Part shown: one piece after another, positions 6,553 through 9,622 of the stretch
Layout: each line of letters starts with the position of its first letter
Numbering within the stretch: position 1 is the stretch's first letter
Assembly (NCBI GenBank): GCA_020433785.1
Contig: JAGRCC010000041.1
Location: 1 to 9,622 of the forward strand
DNA: 9,622 bases
Source of the DNA: Anaerolineae bacterium
Lineage (GTDB): Bacteria; Chloroflexota; Anaerolineae; 4572-78; J111
Direction of reading: 5' to 3'
Notes under the pieces: model-generated
Told to the model about the DNA's origin: nothing
Databases searched by the model: none
Seen by the model: the letters and a program-made list of their open reading frames with translations, nothing else
Position numbers and translations under genes: made by a program

Positions 6553-6673
6553 CAGTAATTCTCATATTAAAGGTGACGGTCACTTTTGAAGGGACAAAAC
6601 CGTTGGTTTCGTCGATCAAATGGGCGTATTTAACCCGGTGACCGTCACCTTATCGCTATACTGAGAATTGCTG
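6553..6673. mobile_element. Putative 121-bp MITE (non-autonomous transposable element) between divergent genes
   Basis: The ends are inverted repeats: CAGTAATTCTCA (6553-6564) against TGAGAATTGCTG (6662-6673), 11 of 12 matching. An inner perfect inverted pair follows: AAGGTGACGGTCAC (6570-6583) against GTGACCGTCACCTT (6638-6651), 14 of 14. Each inner arm is itself palindromic (GTGAC-N-GTCAC). The 54-base centre (6584-6637) has no coding capacity but contains a small AAACC-GTT-GGTTT hairpin at 6597-6609. The termini abut a perfect 9-bp direct repeat on both sides, which distinguishes a transposed element from a plain operator. Nine-base duplications are known for IS1 and for IS4-group elements such as IS10 and IS50, but no parent transposase is in this window. 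An alternative is a shared regulatory palindrome for the two divergent promoters. Confidence 0.65.
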
Positions 6674-6682
6674 TAGCCGCCG
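6674..6682 (+). repeat. 9-bp direct repeat, right copy (putative target site duplication)
   Basis: TAGCCGCCG follows directly after the right terminal inverted repeat and is a perfect copy of 6544-6552. Removing the element and one copy would leave one intact TAGCCGCCG between the two divergent promoters, the expected pre-insertion state. Confidence 0.65.
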
Positions 6683-6723
6683 AAACCAGATGAAACTACC
6701 CTCTTTTTCTTTTCATGAAACAA

Positions 6724-6732
6724 TGGTATAAT
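6724..6732 (+). promoter_or_regulatory. Extended -10 promoter for the secreted jelly-roll protein gene
   Basis: TGG followed by a consensus TATAAT (6727-6732) gives a strong extended -10 box. The bases 17 upstream (around 6704-6709) are a T-rich run with only a weak -35 resemblance. The start would fall near 6739, giving a leader of about 38 bases that ends in GAGGGAG (6766-6772) before ATG 6777. Confidence 0.6.
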
Positions 6733-6776
6733 GATTATGTCTAGAAGGAAGGATTATAGCCTAGTGAGGGAGACTT

Positions 6777-8345
6777 ATGCAACTAAAGCAAGTGCAAAGC
6801 ATCCGTCGATCTGGACTTGTTTTGATCGTCTCAACGCTGCTTTTATTGGGCAGTCTGATGGCCATAACGCATGCCGGGGAGCCGGCTCAGGCCCAGGCCG
6901 CCGCCGATAGGGAAACGTTCGATGAAATTATCGCCGCGCACCCGCCTCAGCAGAGCCGGGAGTGTGACGGCACCGAAACCGGCCGCTGTCTGGATGGAAC
7001 CTGTACCCATTCCGAAAGCGAAGTTTTAGCCTGCATCTTTAGCGGCGGCGTGGATGAATGGTATGGCGCCGATGGCCCGCCGCCGGCTCCGGCCGTCCCC
7101 CCTGTGCCCGTTCCTGGCGCTCAACCAACCATTGAAGTGCTGACCGAAGCGCCGCCGCCCCCACCGCCGTCCAACCTTATTATCAACGGCAATTTTGAGG
7201 CCGGTTTCTACGCCGTGCCGGAGTTGGGTTTTGAACCGCCGGATATCGGTAACGTGCCCAAGGGTTGGTTTTGGTACAGGAACCAGGCTTACGGGAAATA
7301 TACCATTTTCAACAACCAAAGTCTGGGGCTAGAGTGCCCCTATGCCTCCGACGCCCCGCCGGCCCCGGTGGTCGATGACCCGGTTTTTGGCCCGATTCCC
7401 GGCGTAACGAATGAAAGTACCACCAGCGCGCTGGGATTTCAGATCCAATCGTCTGACCAGCAAGATGCCCGGCTCGGGGTGTACCAGGTGATCGATGGGT
7501 TGACGCCCGGCCAAACCTACCGGTTTTCGATGAGCGGAACGCTGCAAATTCAATCGGGGGCGACTACGCTTCAGCCGGAAGATCCTAAAGCGCCGGAAGA
7601 AGCCCAAAACCATACGATTGAGCTTTATTTTGACCAAACCGGCAACACCGATTGGAAAGCCATTCCCCATGAGAAATGGACCATTATCGAGTGGCCGGAA
7701 GAAAAGCTGGAATTTAAGGTCAGCGAGGATAATGAAGACCTGGCCGATATTCAAAGCTATCAGACGTTTTTCACCGCTCAATCCAGTAAAATGACCATCT
7801 TCATTACGTTTTGGCGCAAGTGGGCCAACTGGCGAACCGGCATTGCCTCGCTCGACTGTGTGGCCCTGCAACCGGCCACACCGCAGATGATCCAAGCCGC
7901 TGAAAAACGCCGCGCTAATTTCGTTGACCTCTCAGGCGGAACAGCTAATGTTCAGCCGGCCGCAGCCGGACAGCGGCTCGACTCGGAACTGCCGGTGACC
8001 GGCGACGAATCGCAGCTCCAGCCGGAGACAGCGCCGGCGCAGACTGAATCGAGCCCCGCCAATCAATCGGCGATTGAGCCGCCGGTCTTACCCGAACAAC
8101 CCACCGGCTCGACGGCAGCCATTAATATCCAACCGCAAACTCTGCCGGCCGAGCCTCAAAATCAACCCCAAGCCCCGGCTCAACCGGTTGTGGCTGAACC
8201 ACCGAATGTAGACACGGCAGAAGAAGCCGTGGTCGAGCCGGCTCCTGACAACTTCTTAGAAGCCGGCAACTCGATCCTCGTTTTATTAGGGACCGCCATC
8301 GCCGCGTTTGTGCTGGTCGGCGCCGGGTTGTGGCGGATGCGCTAA
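6777..8345 (+). CDS. Secreted, C-terminally membrane-anchored protein with a carbohydrate-binding-like jelly-roll
   Basis: Function unknown; likely a cell-surface protein. The 522-residue product has a signal peptide (1 to about 33, core GLVLIVSTLLLLGSLMAI, cleavage near THA-G) and a short region with four cysteines (C63, C71, C76, C86) that could form two disulfides. A proline-rich linker (100-131) follows, then a domain at about 133-365 that begins NLIINGNFEAG and has PKGWFWYRNQ, the opening pattern of CBM4/9-like galactose-binding jelly-rolls. Next come a Gln/Pro/Ala-rich linker (366-490) and a C-terminal transmembrane helix (498-518) with a basic RMR tail. LPVTG occurs at 405-409, about 90 residues before the anchor rather than just next to it. 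GAGGGAG sits four bases before the ATG. An extended -10 promoter and a strong terminator make this a single-gene unit. The jelly-roll call rests on pattern only; the ligand is not predictable. Confidence 0.8.
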   Translation: MQLKQVQSIRRSGLVLIVSTLLLLGSLMAITHAGEPAQAQAAADRETFDEIIAAHPPQQSRECDGTETGRCLDGTCTHSESEVLACIFSGGVDEWYGADGPPPAPAVPPVPVPGAQPTIEVLTEAPPPPPPSNLIINGNFEAGFYAVPELGFEPPDIGNVPKGWFWYRNQAYGKYTIFNNQSLGLECPYASDAPPAPVVDDPVFGPIPGVTNESTTSALGFQIQSSDQQDARLGVYQVIDGLTPGQTYRFSMSGTLQIQSGATTLQPEDPKAPEEAQNHTIELYFDQTGNTDWKAIPHEKWTIIEWPEEKLEFKVSEDNEDLADIQSYQTFFTAQSSKMTIFITFWRKWANWRTGIASLDCVALQPATPQMIQAAEKRRANFVDLSGGTANVQPAAAGQRLDSELPVTGDESQLQPETAPAQTESSPANQSAIEPPVLPEQPTGSTAAINIQPQTLPAEPQNQPQAPAQPVVAEPPNVDTAEEAVVEPAPDNFLEAGNSILVLLGTAIAAFVLVGAGLWRMR

Positions 8346-8362
8346 CCGATTTGAGTAACCAT

Positions 8363-8397
8363 AAAAGGAGTCCAGGTAGGTGCTGGACTCCTTTTTT
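8363..8397. terminator. Strong bidirectional rho-independent terminator between convergent genes
   Basis: GGAGTCCAG (8367-8375) and CTGGACTCC (8383-8391) form a perfect 9-bp stem with a 7-base loop, extended by AAAA (8363-8366) pairing with the start of a six-base T-run (8392-8397). On the plus strand it terminates the gene ending at 8345. On the minus strand it offers a four-base U-run for the gene ending at 8413. Confidence 0.88.
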
Positions 8398-8412
8398 ATT
8401 GACGCCGTTTAA

Positions 8413-9324
8413 TTAGTACGCATATGTATCAACCAATGCCCCGTCTTTGTCTCTCAAAAAAGCCGCGTCCGAGTCATTATTCCACACGCTCTCGCCGATA
8501 TAGCCCCAATAGAGATCGGTCGCCGTGTTTTGCCCCTGCCCGGAGTAGAGCCGGAAGGCAGCGCCCCTGTTGACGGTAAAGTTGCCAAAGGTATAAATAT
8601 GGTTGGCTTCATCTTTGAGTGTATAGCCGGCCAGGTTAACCGGCTCGCTGCCTTGATTGGTAATCTCAACCCACTCACCGTTGGGATTATCGCGGTCGCT
8701 GCCGGGGGCATCGGCGTGAAGGTTGGTAATCTTTAACGGTACGGCCGAACCGGCCCACAAACCGCGACCGGCGTCACGGGCTTCGCGTTCGGCCTGCCGG
8801 AAGTCGGCATCATATTTTACATTGGGCGGCACGGTGAACGCGTTGGCGTATCCACGGGCGATAATCTCCAGATTGACCAGCACGCCATCGGCCCAGATAT
8901 AAGCCAGCGTCCGCCCGTATTGATCGAAGGTATCCTGATCGAACTCCAACTGCACCTGCCGACCATCGACCAGCTGCCGGTTGGCCTCGCTGGCCTCGCT
9001 GTAATACGGCTGACCGCGCTCCGGCGTATTGACGCCAATGTAGCGCACCCGCCGGCCATCGGTCAGTTCGATGGTATCGCCATCGACCACTCTGGCGACA
9101 GTAGCCGTGTCCAGATTGCCGCCGGGTTGAGTCGGGCCGGGGTCGGGCAGTGGGGTAGCAGACGCCTCAGGCGGTTGGGTTGGGCTGGGGTCAGAGGGCA
9201 GCGTCGCCGTTGAGACCGGCAGCGTAGTCGGCGAATCGTCGGGGGCGGTCTCGGTTCCGGCGCAGGCCAGCCCTATAAGCAGACAAACTATGGGAATTAA
9301 GAGCGTGCTAAGTTTGGTGGACAT
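8413..9324 (-). CDS. Thermonuclease-lamin tail domain lipoprotein (SNase + LTD)
   Basis: Probably an exported, calcium-dependent nuclease held at the cell surface. The 303-residue product starts with a hydrophobic signal (5-20) ending GLAC at C21, a possible but imperfect lipobox (Gly rather than Leu at -3). A Pro/Thr/Ser linker (24-70) contains two similar DP-PTQP units. The staphylococcal-nuclease domain covers about 72-192: VVDGDTIEL (D83 equivalent to SNase D21), R94 and E102 in RYIGVNTPE (equivalent to R35 and E43), and R138 in YGRTLAYIW (equivalent to R87). N99 replaces the usual metal-ligand Asp (SNase D40). A lamin-tail Ig-like domain follows (about 195-303, with NGEWVEITNQGSEPVNLAGYTLKD). 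GGAG lies six bases before the ATG. The enzyme may scavenge or defend against extracellular DNA; that is inference from the family. Catalytic identity is well supported, lipidation only moderately. Confidence 0.9.
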   Translation of the reverse strand: MSTKLSTLLIPIVCLLIGLACAGTETAPDDSPTTLPVSTATLPSDPSPTQPPEASATPLPDPGPTQPGGNLDTATVARVVDGDTIELTDGRRVRYIGVNTPERGQPYYSEASEANRQLVDGRQVQLEFDQDTFDQYGRTLAYIWADGVLVNLEIIARGYANAFTVPPNVKYDADFRQAEREARDAGRGLWAGSAVPLKITNLHADAPGSDRDNPNGEWVEITNQGSEPVNLAGYTLKDEANHIYTFGNFTVNRGAAFRLYSGQGQNTATDLYWGYIGESVWNNDSDAAFLRDKDGALVDTYAY

Positions 9325-9449
9325 CCATTTCTCCGAAGTTGAGAGTTTGATTTTTCTCCCAATTTTAAGGTCTAGGGGGAGTCAATGGACAAATGTTAAC
9401 AAAACCGGGAGTCGATGTCAACTCAACAACTAAAATAATCCGGCCCTTG

Positions 9450-9458
9450 TGGTATAAT
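9450..9458 (+). promoter_or_regulatory. Extended -10 promoter for the gene starting at 9490
   Basis: TGG followed by TATAAT (9453-9458), the same nine bases as at 6724-6732. No clear -35 lies 16-18 bases upstream. Transcription would start near 9465, about 25 bases before the ATG at 9490. Confidence 0.55.
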
Positions 9459-9489
9459 TTTCTAAAACAGTATCGCTGGAATCATATTC

Positions 9490-9622
9490 ATGAAACGATA
9501 TCGACATCTATGTTTATTGTTACTTCTATTCTACATTGCTATTCTGGCGCCGATTACTTACGCTCAAGGGGGCGACTCACCCGAACTGGTGGGTCTCGAA
9601 CCTACGCTTCACTTCAGCCATC
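9490..9622 (+). CDS. Unidentified exported protein, N-terminal fragment (runs off window)
   Basis: The frame opens at ATG 9490 and stays open for 44 complete codons to the window end. It starts with a clear signal peptide: basic MKRYRH, then a hydrophobic core of Leu/Ile/Phe (7-20), then PITYA with likely cleavage after A25. The mature part begins QGGDSPELVGLEPTLHFSH, too short for family assignment. A TGGA at 9477-9480 is only a weak Shine-Dalgarno, while an extended -10 promoter lies at 9450-9458. It is divergent from the nuclease lipoprotein gene, with 165 bases between the two starts. Export is well supported; function is unknown. Confidence 0.65.
   Translation, partial: MKRYRHLCLLLLLFYIAILAPITYAQGGDSPELVGLEPTLHFSH

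Noticed and set aside
9361..9420. Minus-strand promoter for the nuclease gene using TTGACT at 9385-9380
   Set aside because: The only -10-like sequence (TAAAAT) lies 12 bases away instead of 16-18, so the pair is not a credible promoter.

Overview
The window looks like a stretch of chromosome from an uncultured or poorly described member of the Chloroflexota (Anaerolineae-like). This is inferred, not proven. The reasons are moderately GC-rich DNA, secreted proteins with long Thr/Pro/Glu linkers, a membrane-anchored PD40 beta-propeller, a thermonuclease joined to a lamin-tail domain, and a membrane-anchored DsbA-like thioredoxin. No rRNA, tRNA, CRISPR array or complete insertion sequence is visible.

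Layout, left to right. (1) Positions 1-372 hold the C-terminal end of moeA (molybdenum cofactor biosynthesis), cut by the window edge. (2) After a 199-base spacer with a possible folded leader comes a membrane-anchored DsbA/thioredoxin_4 protein (572-1255), followed by two GC-rich palindromes and a terminator hairpin. (3) 1384-3372 encodes one 662-residue polypeptide: an MtaD-type amidohydrolase (5'-methylthioadenosine/S-adenosylhomocysteine deaminase) fused to a C-terminal CYTH domain. The junction carries an internal Shine-Dalgarno and ATG, so the fusion may be recent, may give two products, or may be an assembly artefact. (4) On the minus strand, converging on the fusion gene, a two-gene operon reads from 6468 down to 3384: a membrane-anchored PD40 propeller protein, then mtaB (tRNA ms2t6A37 methylthiotransferase) four bases later. 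(5) The 308-base divergent region 6469-6776 carries a good promoter for each flanking gene. Between them sits a 121-bp element with terminal inverted repeats, immediately flanked by a perfect 9-bp direct repeat, which is the signature of a small non-autonomous transposon (MITE). (6) 6777-8345 encodes a secreted, C-terminally membrane-anchored protein with a carbohydrate-binding-like jelly-roll and an internal LPVTG. It ends in a strong, probably bidirectional terminator shared with (7) a convergent minus-strand lipoprotein with a thermonuclease and a lamin-tail domain (8413-9324). (8) At 9490 a further gene with a signal peptide starts and runs off the window.

The left half is housekeeping (Moco, MTA/SAH salvage, tRNA modification). 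The right half is mostly envelope-exposed: four of the five genes right of 4743 carry a signal peptide or membrane anchor, and three have low-complexity spacer linkers that would hold a folded domain away from the membrane. I see no complete new multi-gene system. The two items most worth checking are the amidohydrolase-CYTH fusion with its internal translation start and the MITE-like element between the divergent promoters.
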